Part shown: positions 49,226-58,458 of the stretch, in pieces
How positions within the stretch are numbered: position 1 is the first letter of the stretch
How the letters are laid out: each line of letters starts with the position of its first letter
Source of the DNA: Roseovarius indicus
GTDB lineage: Bacteria > Pseudomonadota > Alphaproteobacteria > Rhodobacterales > Rhodobacteraceae
Reading direction: 5' to 3'
Assembly: GCF_008728195.1 (NCBI RefSeq)
Contig: NZ_CP031599.1
Location: forward strand, 1-64,000
DNA: 64,000 nucleotides
Made by a program: the position numbers and the translations under genes
The notes under the pieces: generated by a model
Told to the model about the DNA's origin: nothing
The model's database searches: none
The model's input: the letters and a program-made list of their open reading frames with translations, nothing else

Positions 49226-50864
49226 GAGAGTCTCCAGAAGTCCGGGCGGTCGCGGTAATCGGCGCCGACGAACGCCTCGCCTTTCTCCATGCCGCCGAGG
49301 ATGGTGAGATTGGGCCCGAGAGCACTGAGATCGGCATCAACCACGATCGAGCCCTGATCGTCGCGGATCAGCGCCAAACGGCTGTTGCTGCCCGTGTTGA
49401 GAAGGACGTCGAGCTCCTTCTCCGTGAGGTTCAGCATGGCGTAATCCGCAGGCTGCGCGCGGATATTGGGCAGCAGGATCTGCGTCGGCACCGCCTCGAC
49501 GATGGTCTTGCCGGTCCGGGTGCGCTCAAGCTGGCTTGCGTATTGCGTCATCATCACCGCGACGGTGTTCTGCTTGCGCGCAGTCACCAGCCAGTTCGAC
49601 AGCCGCTCGGCGAAATACGCGTTATCGAGGGCCTTCCAGGCCTCGTCGATCACGATGATGGTGGGGCGGCGGTCCTCGATCTCTCGCTCGACCCTGCGGA
49701 AAAGATAGGAGAGGACGGCCATCCGTTCCTTGTCGGCCTCGCTGTCGAGAATGCCGGTCAGATCGAAACCCACCATATCGCCTTTGAGCGAAAACGTGTC
49801 CTCGAGGCTCTGCCCGAAGATCCAGCCGTAGCGGCCCTCTTCGGTCCACTCGAGCAGGCGCTGGTGCAGATCGCCGCCATCATCGGTGGAGACAAAGAGC
49901 GACGCGAAATCCCGCCAGTTCCGCAGGGCCGGATTGGAGGCCTGGGCATTCTGGCGCACGACTTCCTGGATGCGGTTGGTCTGCGCCGGGGTCAGGGGCT
50001 TGTCGGCGCGGTAGAGCAGGGTGGCAAGCCAGTCCGAGAGCCAGGCGGTGCCGCGCGCATCGGTCTCGGTCCAGAGCGGGTTGAGGCCCGTGGGCTGACC
50101 GGCGTTCAGGGAGGCGTAGCGCCCGCCATTCGCGCGGACCGCCATTTCCATCCCGAGGCGGTAGTCGAAAACGAAGATCCGGGCGCCCGCGCGACGGGCC
50201 TGGGTCATCAGGAAGGCCGAGAGCACCGATTTGCCCGACCCGGGCCGCCCCATGATCAGGGTGTGCCCGCTGGTGGGTTCTTTGTCGGGCGCGCCCTGCT
50301 CGTGATAGGAAAACCGGTAGGCGCTTTGCTCTGGCGTGGGCAAAAAAGTGACGACCCGGCCCCATGGGGTTTTCTCGGCGGGTTTGCCGAGCTGTGTCCG
50401 GTGAAAGGCCGCAAAATCCGCGAAGTTGCGATTGGTGACGGCGCTGGCGCGCACGCGCTTGGGCTGGTTGCCGGGATGCTGGCTGAGGTAATGCGCCTTG
50501 GCCGCGACCCGCTCGCCGATCATCTTCACGCCTTCGGTCGCGGCGGCGTTCACGATCTCTGCGCTGAGGGTCTGCAGCTCTTCGAGCGTGTCGCAGAAGA
50601 GCGTCACGACCATGTGGTGCTCGCCGAAGCTCTGGCGCTTGGCCTCGAGATCATCGGCGGCGATGTCGAGGGCTTCCATGAGCGAGAGGGCCGCGTCCTG
50701 GCTGGCCTGCATCTGACGCTTTTGCCGTTTGATGCGGCCCGCCATGAGGTTCGAATTGATCGGCGTGAAGGAGTGCGTCACGATCATGTCGACCGGCAGG
50801 TTCAGCATGTCGAACATGGTGCAGGAGGTGCCTTCCGAGTATTCTCCGATGGTGAAGCTCTTGC
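49222..50864 (-). pseudogene. virB4: virB4, 3' part (interrupted by an IS21-family element)
   Basis: Encodes the C-terminal 545 or so residues of VirB4, beginning KSFTIGEYSEGTS next to the insertion. It retains the ATPase domain: Walker A IMGRPGSGKSVLSAF, Walker B TIIVIDEAWKALDN, and the following MTQYASQLERT. The frame stays open into the IS (to 51264), so a fusion product could be made from IS-derived codons. The 5' part is at 53457-54197. VirB4 is essential for pilus assembly and transfer, so the split should inactivate the system unless complemented. Confidence 0.88.
50857..50864. repeat. Target duplication, left copy (GCTCTTGC)
   Basis: 8-bp direct repeat shared with 53457-53464. Joining the flanks through one copy restores the virB4 frame (HRYG-KSFTIG). 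Length fits IS21-family insertions. Confidence 0.88.
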
Positions 50865-51037
50865 TGCGCGCACCGGGGTAGCGCGGACAAGGATTCCAAT
50901 CTGACGCGGACAAGCATTCCGATTTAGCGCGGACAAGATTCCGGGGTTCGCGGACAAGATCGCGGAGCCCTTTGGCGGGGTGCTGAGCAATCACGTGGCG
51001 GGTAGCCTTTCGCTCTTTTGAGAGCGGGAGGGACCCA

Positions 51038-52567
51038 ATGGCGAGATTGCCGATGAGGAAGATCAGAGAAGCCTTGAGGCTGCGCGCAAGCGGCCTGACG
51101 ACCCGGGAGGTTGGCGACAGCATCGGCGTCGGCCGTACGTCGGTCAGCGAGTATGTCGGCCGGGCGGCGCGGGCGGGTTTGTCCTGGCCGCTGCCGGATG
51201 ATCTGACGGATGCTGCGCTGGAAGCGTTGTTGTTCCCGGTCCCACCGCCAGATGCAGCTACCACCTACCCGAAGCCGGACTGGGCGCATGTGCATAGCGA
51301 GTTGCGCAGGCCCGGAGTGACCCTGTCGCTGCTCTGGGAGGAATACCGGGAGGCGCATCCCAAGGGCTATGGCTACAGCCGTTTTTGCGAGCTTTACCGC
51401 CGCTGGGAGGGCAGGCTGGCCCCGGTGATGCGCCAGCATCATGTGGCGGGCGAAGCGCTTTACGTGGACTACGCCGGGCAAACCTTCGAGATAGTGGACC
51501 CCGAGACTGGTGAGGTGCGCCAGGCCGAGTTCTTTGTCGCAGCCCTCGGCGCGTCGAACCTGACCTATGCCGAAGCCACCTGGACACAAGGCCTGTCCGA
51601 CTGGATCGGCAGTCACACGCGAACCTTCGCATTCTTGGGCGGCGTGCCCACGACGGTGGTCTCGGACAATCTCAAATCCGGGGTCACCAAGGCCTGCTTC
51701 CACGATCCACAAATCAATCGCAGCTACGCCGACATGGCGGCACATTACGACACCGCCATCATCCCGGCCCGCCCGCGCAAGCCTCGCGACAAGGCCACAG
51801 TCGAGGTGGCCGTGCAGCTCGCGCAGAGGTGGATCCATGCGCGGCTGCGGAACCGGCGCTTTTCCTCGTTGGCGGAGTTGAACGCGGCGATCCGGGAGCT
51901 TCTGGAGCGCTTCAACAACCGGCGCACCCGTCATCTCGGGGCCAGCCGCCGGGAGCTGTTCGAACAGATCGAACGCCACGCCCTCCAGCCGCTTCCGCTG
52001 GAGCCATACGAGTTCGCGGAATGGCGCTGCCGCAAGGTGGGGCTCGACTACCACGTCGAGATCGACCGGCATTATTACTCGGTGCCCCACACCCTGCTGA
52101 AGGCCGAGGTCTGGGCGCGCATCACCAGTCGGACTATCGAGATATTCCATAAAGATCAGCGCGTTGCCTCGCATGTCCGGACATCGGGCAACCGCAAGCA
52201 CACTACGGTGATGGATCACATGCCGTCCAATCACCGAGCCTATGCCGATTGGACCCCGGAGCGCCTGTGCCGGTGGGCGTCCAAGGTCGGCCCCAACACG
52301 GCATCCCTCGTCGAGGTCATCATGCGCGAACGCAAACACCCCGTGCAGGGGTTCCGCGCCTGCCTGGGCATCCTGCGGTTGTCCAAGGGATACGCGGCAA
52401 CCGAGTTTGAAGCGGCCGCAAATTACGCGCTCACCATCGGCGCCCATTCCTACGGCTCCCTGCAATCCATCCTGAAGAACAAGAGATATCGCCGGGCCCC
52501 GGATCGGCCCGCAGAGGAACCGGCGATCACCCACCCCAACATTCGCGGCGCCGATTATTTCCACTGA
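51038..52567 (+). CDS. istA: IS21-family transposase IstA
   Basis: 509 residues. N-terminal HTH (KIREALRLRASGLTTREVGDSIGVGRTSVSEYV), then an rve-type DDE integrase core: YVDYAGQTFEI, TTVVSDNLKSGV, and the Glu region ARPRKPRDKATVEVAVQLAQRW. C-terminal Mu-type segment from FAEWRCRKVGLDYHVEIDRHYYSVP. Complete length. Acts with IstB to insert the element. Confidence 0.93.
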   Translation: MARLPMRKIREALRLRASGLTTREVGDSIGVGRTSVSEYVGRAARAGLSWPLPDDLTDAALEALLFPVPPPDAATTYPKPDWAHVHSELRRPGVTLSLLWEEYREAHPKGYGYSRFCELYRRWEGRLAPVMRQHHVAGEALYVDYAGQTFEIVDPETGEVRQAEFFVAALGASNLTYAEATWTQGLSDWIGSHTRTFAFLGGVPTTVVSDNLKSGVTKACFHDPQINRSYADMAAHYDTAIIPARPRKPRDKATVEVAVQLAQRWIHARLRNRRFSSLAELNAAIRELLERFNNRRTRHLGASRRELFEQIERHALQPLPLEPYEFAEWRCRKVGLDYHVEIDRHYYSVPHTLLKAEVWARITSRTIEIFHKDQRVASHVRTSGNRKHTTVMDHMPSNHRAYADWTPERLCRWASKVGPNTASLVEVIMRERKHPVQGFRACLGILRLSKGYAATEFEAAANYALTIGAHSYGSLQSILKNKRYRRAPDRPAEEPAITHPNIRGADYFH

Positions 52568-52579
52568 GAAAGGATACAC

Positions 52580-53350
52580 ATGCTTGATCATCCAACCCAC
52601 GACCTGCTGCGCCAGCTCAAGCTGGACGGCATGGCGGACGCTTTCACCGAACTGCAATCCCAGGACAGCGCCGCCGACATGGGCCATGCCGAATGGCTCG
52701 GCCTCCTGATCGACCGGGAGGTGGCGAACCGCACGACCAAGCGGTTCCAGTCCCGGCTGCGCGCCGCCAAGCTTCGTCACGGTGGCGCTTGCGTCGAAGA
52801 TGTCGATTTCCGCGCCGCGCGCCGCCTCGACAAGGCTTTGTTCCAACAGCTCGCCGCTGGCCGATGGATCAAGGAAAAGCGCAACCTGCTGATCACCGGC
52901 CCCTGTGGGGTCGGCAAAACTTGGTTGGCCTGCGCCTTGGGACAAAGAGCCTGCCGCGACAACGCCACCGTGATCTACAAGCGCCTGCCGAGGCTGTTTT
53001 CGGAACTGCAACTGGCGCATGACGATGGACGCTTCCCACGCATGTTCCGCCAGCTTGTCAAAGCGGACTTGCTCATTCTCGACGACTGGGGGCCGGAACG
53101 CATGACCGCGCCACAGCGCCGGGATATGATGGAAATCATCGAGGATCGATACGGGTCCGGCGCAACGCTGGTCACAAGCCAGCTGCCGGTCGATGCCTGG
53201 CACAACATCATCGACGAACCGACTTTCGCGGACGCTATCCTGGATCGCCTGATCCACAATGCGCACAGATTGCCTCTCGATGGCCCGTCGATGCGCAAGA
53301 CCCGCGATGCCCCCGCGACCAAAACCGTTGACGAACAAACCGACACCTGA
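52580..53350 (+). CDS. istB: IS21-family helper ATPase IstB
   Basis: 256-residue AAA+ protein. Starts MLDHPTHDLLRQLKLDGMADAF; Walker A LLITGPCGVGKTWLACALG; Walker B LLILDDWGPE; sensor block ATLVTSQLPVDAWH. IstB assists target choice and assembly for IstA. It starts 12 bp after istA, with AGAAAGGA before the ATG. Confidence 0.93.
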   Translation: MLDHPTHDLLRQLKLDGMADAFTELQSQDSAADMGHAEWLGLLIDREVANRTTKRFQSRLRAAKLRHGGACVEDVDFRAARRLDKALFQQLAAGRWIKEKRNLLITGPCGVGKTWLACALGQRACRDNATVIYKRLPRLFSELQLAHDDGRFPRMFRQLVKADLLILDDWGPERMTAPQRRDMMEIIEDRYGSGATLVTSQLPVDAWHNIIDEPTFADAILDRLIHNAHRLPLDGPSMRKTRDAPATKTVDEQTDT

Positions 53351-53456
53351 GATGTCAAATCAAACGCTCAGCATCCCGCGCGAACTTTGTCCGCGCACCC
53401 CGGAATGACTGTCCGCGTGCCGTTGGAATGGCTGTCCGCGAAGCCCGGAATGCGCA

Positions 53457-53464
53457 GCTCTTGC
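53457..53464. repeat. Target duplication, right copy (GCTCTTGC)
   Basis: Second copy of the 8-bp repeat at 50857-50864. Confidence 0.88.
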
Positions 53465-54197
53465 CGTAGCGGTGGCCCACGACGCCCTCGGAAAGCTCGA
53501 AATGGTCGCCGTGAAACGTCACGCGGGTATTGGCGACGTTGAAGGACAGAAAGCCGTAGGTGTTGGCCGGGTAGAGCGGCAGCTCTTGCCCCGTGTTCAG
53601 TGCGCCCAAAAATCCCACCAACTCTCCCGATCCGGCTGACAGCAGGCGCGGCTTGAGCTCGGTAAGCCCCGAGAGGAAGACGTTCACGACCTCACCGAGG
53701 CGCTGCAGGCGTTTGCGGGTCTCCTCCTTCAGTCGGTCCGGCGCGCTGCGGCTCAGGAACGGCAGGAGGCTTTTCGGAGGCGGGCGGTGAATGACGGTGA
53801 GCGTCAGTGTTTTGTCGCGGAGCCCGCTGGTCTCGAGTTTCGCGCGCCAGCGCCGGTCAACCTCGCCTGCGAAGCTGTCCTCACGGATCGGGTCGAGATC
53901 AGGTTTGATGGCCTTGGAGACCTTGTGGACGTAATAGCTGAATTCCGGCCCGAGCTGCGCGACGATGCGGGCAAAGAGCGCCGTCACCTTGTCGAGATAG
54001 GCATCGTCGGTCGTGTAGCTGTTGATCCCCTCGAGCCGGATGCAGCGGAAGAGTTCGTTCACTCGGGTGCGCACGGTCTGGTCGTCGACGAGGCTCACAT
54101 AGGGCAGCATATGCGCAAGGCGGGTCTCGCGCGCATACCACTCTGGCGTCATCGTGCGGGGATCGAGCGCTGCATCACGGGCGTCATCACGGGGCAT
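53457..54197 (-). pseudogene. virB4: virB4, 5' part
   Basis: First 245 or so residues of VirB4 from ATG 54197 (MPRDDARDAALDPRTMTPEWYARE), through the N-terminal domain: LAHMLPYVSLVDDQTVRTR, KPDLDPIREDSFAGEVDRRWRAKLE, ending ELSEGVVGHRYGKS at the IS. The frame runs on into IS sequence and stops at 53355. It overlaps virB3 by about 11 bp. Together with 49222-50864 it makes a normal VirB4 of about 790 aa. Confidence 0.88.
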
Positions 54198-54465
54198 AGC
54201 TGTCCCCGCCGTGGATGGACCGGTTGCGCGAGGGCGGTGTCTCCTGCAGGGCCGTCACCATCACGTCGATGAAACGCGGGTCCCAATCGGCGGCCTTCCA
54301 CAGCACTGGATAGAGCAGGGCGGCGACAGCCAGTACCGCGATGTGCTGGACCCAGACGAACAAGAGCACCGAACCGAAGAGCCAGACCATCGCATACATG
54401 ATGGGCAGGCCCAGAAGCTTGGGCGGGCGCACGAGGCCGAGGAAGAGAGGCGAGCGCTCAGCCAC
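54187..54465 (-). CDS. virB3: VirB3 T4SS protein
   Basis: 92 residues from GTG 54465 ([22 protein letters not shown]). Typical VirB3 form: a short cytoplasmic lead with PLFLGLVRPP, then hydrophobic helices (MYAMVWLFGSVLLFVWV, HIAVLAVAALLYPVLW), and a DPRFIDVM block. It overlaps virB2 by 8 bp and virB4 by 11 bp. Confidence 0.88.
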   Translation of the reverse strand: MAERSPLFLGLVRPPKLLGLPIMYAMVWLFGSVLLFVWVQHIAVLAVAALLYPVLWKAADWDPRFIDVMVTALQETPPSRNRSIHGGDSYAP

Positions 54466-54751
54466 CGGCAAAGACCGCGGCAACGATGGTGGGGGCAGCC
54501 GCAACACCGGCGATCCCGACGAGGACCCAGAGGGCTTGGCGCAGATCGATGATGTTGAAGAACCAGCTGAGGAAAACGCCGAGGACCGCGAGTGTGGCGA
54601 TGACGACACCAAGAGGTCCGGTCAGCGCATCGACGATGCCCTGCAACAAGCTTTGGATTGGGGAGAGATCGATGCTCTGTGCAAGAGCGGGTTCGGCAAT
54701 CAGCAGGAATAGCGCCAGCGAGGCGACAAAGAGGTTTGAAATCTGTCTCAT
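54458..54751 (-). CDS. virB2: VirB2 pilin (TrbC/VirB2 family)
   Basis: 97 residues. Signal peptide ending AEPALAQ, then two helices: [31 protein letters not shown] and [22 protein letters not shown], the usual pilin layout. Forms the conjugative pilus. ATG overlaps the preceding transglycosylase stop. Confidence 0.92.
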   Translation of the reverse strand: MRQISNLFVASLALFLLIAEPALAQSIDLSPIQSLLQGIVDALTGPLGVVIATLAVLGVFLSWFFNIIDLRQALWVLVGIAGVAAAPTIVAAVFAGG

Positions 54752-55476
54752 GAATTTGATCCTTCCAATCGGGCCACGACAGCCATCACGCGGGCCACGT
54801 GGTTCTGGGTTTCTCGGTAAGGGGGAATGCCACCGTGCTGGCGCACGGCGTCCGGCCCGGCGTTGTAGGCGGCCAGCGCCAGTCGAGGATCGCCGAAGCG
54901 CTCAAGCATCATCGCGAGATAGCGGGCGGAGCCGTCGAGGTTTTGCAGCGAATCACTCGGGTTGACGCCGAGATCACGGGCAGTGGCGGGCAACAGCTGG
55001 CCCAGACCGATTGCGCCCGTTCTGGAGAACGCATCTTGCCGATAAGCGCTTTCCACTTCGATATTGGCGCGGTAAAGGCTCAGCCAATCCGTGACGGACA
55101 GTCCCGCGCGGCGAAGACCGGGATGGCTGGCATAGCGCAGGGCGGTCGTTTGAATCGCAGAGAGGACATCGGCACCGGGCAGGGGTGTCGGGTGGGCCAG
55201 CGCCGCAAAGCGCATCTCTTCAGACCCCGCCGCTCTCTCTCCGAGGATAGCCAGCCCGCCTACCGCCGAACCCTGACCAACCCCGTCACTATAGTTGCGG
55301 GCGAAACTGCTCTGGGAGAGTGAGGGCGTCAAAGAGCCGTCGCTTTCCATGACCAGCACCATCTGCGCGACTGCAGGAGTCGCCAGAAGACCGAGAAGAA
55401 GTAGGCTAGTCGCTGCCGCCCTTGTCGGAACCAGAGAGCTTGAGCGCAGTCCATTGGCCTTCTTCAAGCGGCACAT
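54748..55476 (-). CDS. virB1: Lytic transglycosylase, VirB1-like
   Basis: About 242 residues. Signal peptide [19 protein letters not shown], then an SLT domain with [40 protein letters not shown] (catalytic Glu in VESAY) and [29 protein letters not shown]. First structural gene of the virB operon. Start uncertain: ATG 55476, ATG 55482 and TTG 55467 are all possible inside the end of the preceding gene; none has a clear ribosome site. Confidence 0.85.
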   Translation of the reverse strand: MCRLKKANGLRSSSLVPTRAAATSLLLLGLLATPAVAQMVLVMESDGSLTPSLSQSSFARNYSDGVGQGSAVGGLAILGERAAGSEEMRFAALAHPTPLPGADVLSAIQTTALRYASHPGLRRAGLSVTDWLSLYRANIEVESAYRQDAFSRTGAIGLGQLLPATARDLGVNPSDSLQNLDGSARYLAMMLERFGDPRLALAAYNAGPDAVRQHGGIPPYRETQNHVARVMAVVARLEGSNS

Positions 55477-55759
55477 CAGCATGTGAAAAGCCGATCCCGA
55501 CAAGGAAGGAGACGATGCCAGTGATCGTTTTGAATTCGCGGATCTTGATGTCGCTATGCGTGGTCCGCGTCCGGGCTGTGACGAGGAGCTTTTCCACCCC
55601 GTCATCAGAGACAACGCGCATGATCCAGACCCCGTAATAGCTCGGGCCTTTTTTGTGCGCCGTCTCCTGGCACAGAATCTCAGCGCTATATCCGCTCTCC
55701 ACGAGTTCGCGGAATCGTGCTTCCGTGACCACATTAGGTGCTTCAATGTCCCAGCTCAT
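55406..55759 (-). CDS. Hypothetical protein at the head of the virB operon
   Basis: 117 residues from ATG 55759 (a GTG at 55771 is also possible): [37 protein letters not shown], then [51 protein letters not shown]. Soluble, no recognised family. It overlaps virB1 by about 70 bp in another frame and precedes it, so it is probably the first gene of the operon and could be a regulator or accessory. Confidence 0.65.
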   Translation of the reverse strand: MSWDIEAPNVVTEARFRELVESGYSAEILCQETAHKKGPSYYGVWIMRVVSDDGVEKLLVTARTRTTHSDIKIREFKTITGIVSFLVGIGFSHADVPLEEGQWTALKLSGSDKGGSD

Positions 55760-55826
55760 GGCCTGGCTCACGCTTTCTTCAACAGCGCAACCCCAGGCAT
55801 TCCGACTTGAAGCCCAGAGTTACGAT

Positions 55827-55851
55827 AGTATATTTTCGTCCGCAAGGTATA
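55827..55851. promoter_or_regulatory. AT-rich motif upstream of the virB operon
   Basis: AGTATATTTTCGTCCGCAAGGTATA resembles GGTATATTATCGTAAGGTATA at 31510-31530 upstream of the virD genes, with a 4-nt difference in length. It could be a shared regulator site for both transfer operons. Low certainty. The motif is given here in two words: AGTATATTTTCGT and AAGGTATA. Confidence 0.3.
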
Positions 55852-55970
55852 AAAACGTCATCGCGGTCGATTTTCGGTTGCGCAGGTATTAGGCACGTGC
55901 GGTGGTATCATTCAAGGATTTAAGGGGTTTCAGTAACATCACATACTTTGTGGAGTGGAACTGGTCGACC

Positions 55971-56222
55971 ATGTTTTTCCTGGTATTCTTCGCGGGTTCA
56001 GCTGCCGCCGAGTCCTGTCTGGCTCCGCAGCCGCCCTTCGTGCCCGGCGATCCTCAAGCAGCACGGGAATACAGGGACATCATTCGAAGCGACTTCGAAG
56101 TCTACATCCGCGATATCGAGGCCTACTTTCGCTGTCTGGACGATGAACGGGCGCGGGCATTCAAGGAAGCGCGCGAAGTCAGCGAGGCCTATGGGCGATT
56201 TCTGAAGGTGATCGAACCATAG
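55971..56222 (+). CDS. Small exported hypothetical protein, 83 aa
   Basis: From ATG 55971: short signal peptide MFFLVFFAGSAAAESC, then PQPPFVPGDPQAAREYRDIIRSDFEVYIRDIEAYFRCLDDERARAFKEAREVSEAYGRFL, mainly helical with two Cys. The frame is open 23 codons upstream. Unassigned; the position beside virB genes suggests a periplasmic accessory. Confidence 0.65.
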   Translation: MFFLVFFAGSAAAESCLAPQPPFVPGDPQAAREYRDIIRSDFEVYIRDIEAYFRCLDDERARAFKEAREVSEAYGRFLKVIEP

Positions 56223-56254
56223 CTCTCACCGCGCGGTTCACTCATCTGAACACG

Positions 56255-56467
56255 TCAACATCTTGGTTTGAGCAATTCCATCGGTTCTGTGTCCAGCGCC
56301 TTCGCGATTGCCTCGATCACGTCAATCGTCGCCGCATGCTTCGCATTCTCGATCTTGCCTACGTAGCCGCGATCAATGTCAGCAGCATGTGCGAGGGCCT
56401 CCTGGCTGATCCCCCTGGACCGGCGGATCTCCTGTACGTTCAAACCAAGTTGTATCCGCAGCTTCAT
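56255..56467 (-). CDS. Small XRE-family HTH regulator
   Basis: 70 residues, almost entirely a Cro/CI-type HTH: LRIQLGLNVQEIRRSRGISQEALAHAADIDRGYVGKIENAKHAATIDVIEAIAKAL. Likely a repressor of its own gene and perhaps of neighbouring transfer genes. A perfect 11-bp dyad lies 19 bp before its start and is the obvious operator. Confidence 0.85.
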   Translation of the reverse strand: MKLRIQLGLNVQEIRRSRGISQEALAHAADIDRGYVGKIENAKHAATIDVIEAIAKALDTEPMELLKPRC

Positions 56468-56485
56468 GCCTTAGGCAGAGCCACG

Positions 56486-56520
56486 ATGTAGAATATTCCA
56501 CCACGCAATATATTCTACAT
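56486..56520. promoter_or_regulatory. Operator-like 11-bp dyad upstream of the XRE gene
   Basis: ATGTAGAATAT (56486-56496) and ATATTCTACAT (56510-56520), perfect inverted copies with a 13-nt spacer. Symmetry and position fit autoregulation by the gene at 56255. The stretch from 56521 to 56814 shows no supported gene. Confidence 0.65.
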
Positions 56521-56814
56521 TCGGGTTCTGGGCTCTTGCCTTTCATGAAAATTTTGCGGAATTGGCCTGCGTCGCCATACTGGGCGAGTGAATAGGGAGG
56601 AGTACAAGTCATGGTTGGGTTGCGGCGGTGCGAGATGAATCTGTTCAATTACTCGACAGCAACCCTTGGAAGTAGCCGAAACGTCTTGAAATTCTAGAGC
56701 CAGTGCGAAGAGGGCGCCTTCGGAGCACGGATCTTCCTCATAGCACGAGCAGACTGGACGGCGGACCAGCATCAACGAGAGGTCCGTCTAATCCGAACGA
56801 GTGCAGCGTGAGAG

Positions 56815-57069
56815 ATGAACGGAATCAGCGCAGAAGGAATGGCAATCGCCCGGCTCCTTGGTGAAGATTCCCGGGGAACTGTCGCTTGGGTGTATCGGTG
56901 GGAGACTGGCGAGTTGGGAATTCTTTGGATGAGTGCGGATCGTCACGTCTCTGGCATCGACAGGCTGCTTGATGCGGAGGTTTACGCGCAGGCAAGGTCC
57001 GTTGGGGATACGAAACTTGCAACCTTCCTCGAAGATATGCCTGTATTCGGTCCGCATGATCCTGACTAG
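56815..57069 (+). CDS. Hypothetical protein, 84 aa
   Basis: 84 residues: MNGISAEGMAIARLLGEDSRGTVAWVYRWETGELGILWM, then IDRLLDAEVYAQARSVGDTKLATFLEDMPVFG. GAGAG lies before the ATG. Soluble, acidic, no family recognised. Lies between the XRE gene and the exported protein at 57178. Confidence 0.5.
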   Translation: MNGISAEGMAIARLLGEDSRGTVAWVYRWETGELGILWMSADRHVSGIDRLLDAEVYAQARSVGDTKLATFLEDMPVFGPHDPD

Positions 57070-57177
57070 AAATCGATGTCACTGGTGAGTGCCAAATACG
57101 CTTAAAAATATATTACACGTGACAATAGTATAATAATGTTTAGTATTCGCATTGTTTTGAGAATAGGGAGCGCGCGG

Positions 57178-57927
57178 ATGGTTCCAGGACTTAGAAAACT
57201 TGCGATTGTTGTCATCTCGGCTGCGGGACTTACATCGCCCATATCGGCGAACCGTGCCGCAGCACAAAGCTATCCGATTGATTGTGCCATCCTTCTATGT
57301 CTTTCGGGTGGTTGGCCGGCGTCCGAACCGTGCGCACGTGCCCGCGCCGAGTTCATTCGCAGAATTACTCCGTGGCCGGTGGAGCCGCCGCTACAGATTT
57401 GGCGTTGCCCGATGGGTGCCACGCTCGAGCAAGAGGGGGATTCGGGATCTGGTTTGGAGCTTATCGATGTCATGGGCCAGCGCGAGAAACCTCGCCTTTT
57501 TCAATCCGCTCCTAGGGAGGCAACTCTTGAGTTTTCGACGCCGAGTTTTTCGCGTGGGACGGCATTCGTGGGCGCGGTGCTGGGTGACAGCACCATGCTT
57601 CAATTGGTTCAGGGTCGTGCGGATATCGATATCAGCGGGCCGGAATTCAATTTTGTGCGTTCGATTCGGGTCTTCGATGTGCGCTACGCTTCTCAAAGAT
57701 TAGTAGGCGAGGCCGAAGTGTGCAGACGCTATGCCAGCGTTTATCTTGGCAGATATGGCATGCAGGGCGACTTCTCTTGGCGTGTTTCTTCGCCCTCGGA
57801 TCTGCCGCCCGCGCATGAGGGGCTCGAAGGTTGGGGGGGCGACTGCCCCCGCGTTGCCAACAGATCTGTCTTCGTTGATTGGCGGGATTTCGAAGGAAAC
57901 TACGGGTTTGAACAGGTAGACTATTAG
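57178..57927 (+). CDS. Exported Cys-containing hypothetical protein, 249 aa
   Basis: From ATG 57178, with GGGAG upstream; ATG 57136 is also in frame but lacks a ribosome site. Signal peptide LAIVVISAAGLTSPISANRAAAQ, then YPIDCAILLCLSGGWPASEPCARARAEFIRRITPWPVEPPLQIWRCPMG with four Cys, a compact conserved-looking domain, then a beta-rich part. I recall similar proteins beside rhodobacterial T4SS genes, without known function. The upstream 57100-57135 is strongly AT-rich and could be its promoter. Confidence 0.7.
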   Translation: MVPGLRKLAIVVISAAGLTSPISANRAAAQSYPIDCAILLCLSGGWPASEPCARARAEFIRRITPWPVEPPLQIWRCPMGATLEQEGDSGSGLELIDVMGQREKPRLFQSAPREATLEFSTPSFSRGTAFVGAVLGDSTMLQLVQGRADIDISGPEFNFVRSIRVFDVRYASQRLVGEAEVCRRYASVYLGRYGMQGDFSWRVSSPSDLPPAHEGLEGWGGDCPRVANRSVFVDWRDFEGNYGFEQVDY

Positions 57928-58454
57928 TGTTTGTGTCGCTCGCTTCGCAACTTCCTTCTAGGTGGAGGTCAAGCAGAAAGGCCAAGGACCGTTGACTGGC
58001 GAAAGAGTTATTAACAGATTCTGGGGATAAAACGCGGGAAACAGGACATCTATAGGCTCTGACGACCGGACCAAATCCCTGATTGAGTTAGTCTCAAGAG
58101 AAACTGCGGATCGACGATCACTTATGCGTATAAGCCGCATTGAATAGTCTGATTTTCGAGGAAACCATCTAGTACGATGGCTGTTCAGGATTGGCGGCTT
58201 GTCGAAGTGATCGCGCACGGTCCGGACGAACTGAGATCAGTGGGAAAAGGTTTCAGAGTGACGAAGCGTCAATAGCTGATGGCCTCAAACTCCCCTTATC
58301 TGCATAGCAGTGGCCATGAACCGCAGCACCATCAGGTAATCTCTGCCTTCAATTGGGGAGACTGGGTATTGCTGCGCTTCGACGGGACCAGTGCTTGGCT
58401 TGAAGCAATCAAAACCATGACCACGCGGGCGTTATACTTGTCAAGTAGCTCCCC
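57928..58454. other. Region with at most one small gene
   Basis: About 530 bp, less GC-rich than the backbone. A leftward frame at 57958-58218 lacks family signals. The only protein-like candidate is the short rightward frame at 58279-58458. TAAGCC/GGCTTAT-type and GATGG/CCATC short inverted words lie near 58130-58185. Confidence 0.35.
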
Positions 58455-58458
58455 CTAG
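58279..58458 (+). CDS. Possible small protein, 59 aa
   Basis: Short frame: MASNSPYLHSSGHEPQHHQ, then VISAFNWGDWVLLRFDGTSAWLEAIKTM. The second half looks protein-like. No good ribosome site and no family known, so this is only a candidate. Confidence 0.25.
   Translation: MASNSPYLHSSGHEPQHHQVISAFNWGDWVLLRFDGTSAWLEAIKTMTTRALYLSSSSP

Larger units (their letters stand above)
50865..53456 (+). mobile_element. IS21-family insertion sequence in virB4
   Basis: 2592-bp element with ends beginning TGCGC. Each end carries several copies of a GCGGACA-N3-ATTCC unit in inverted orientation (left about 50882-50938; right about 53388-53450), the multiple terminal repeats expected for IS21. It contains istA and istB. 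Flanked by the 8-bp duplication GCTCTTGC. The intact genes, ends and duplication suggest a recent, still mobile insertion. Confidence 0.92.

Noticed and set aside
50924..53338. 804-codon leftward open frame across the IS21-family element
   Set aside because: Exact antisense of istA and istB, which have full family signatures; no own ribosome site or motifs.
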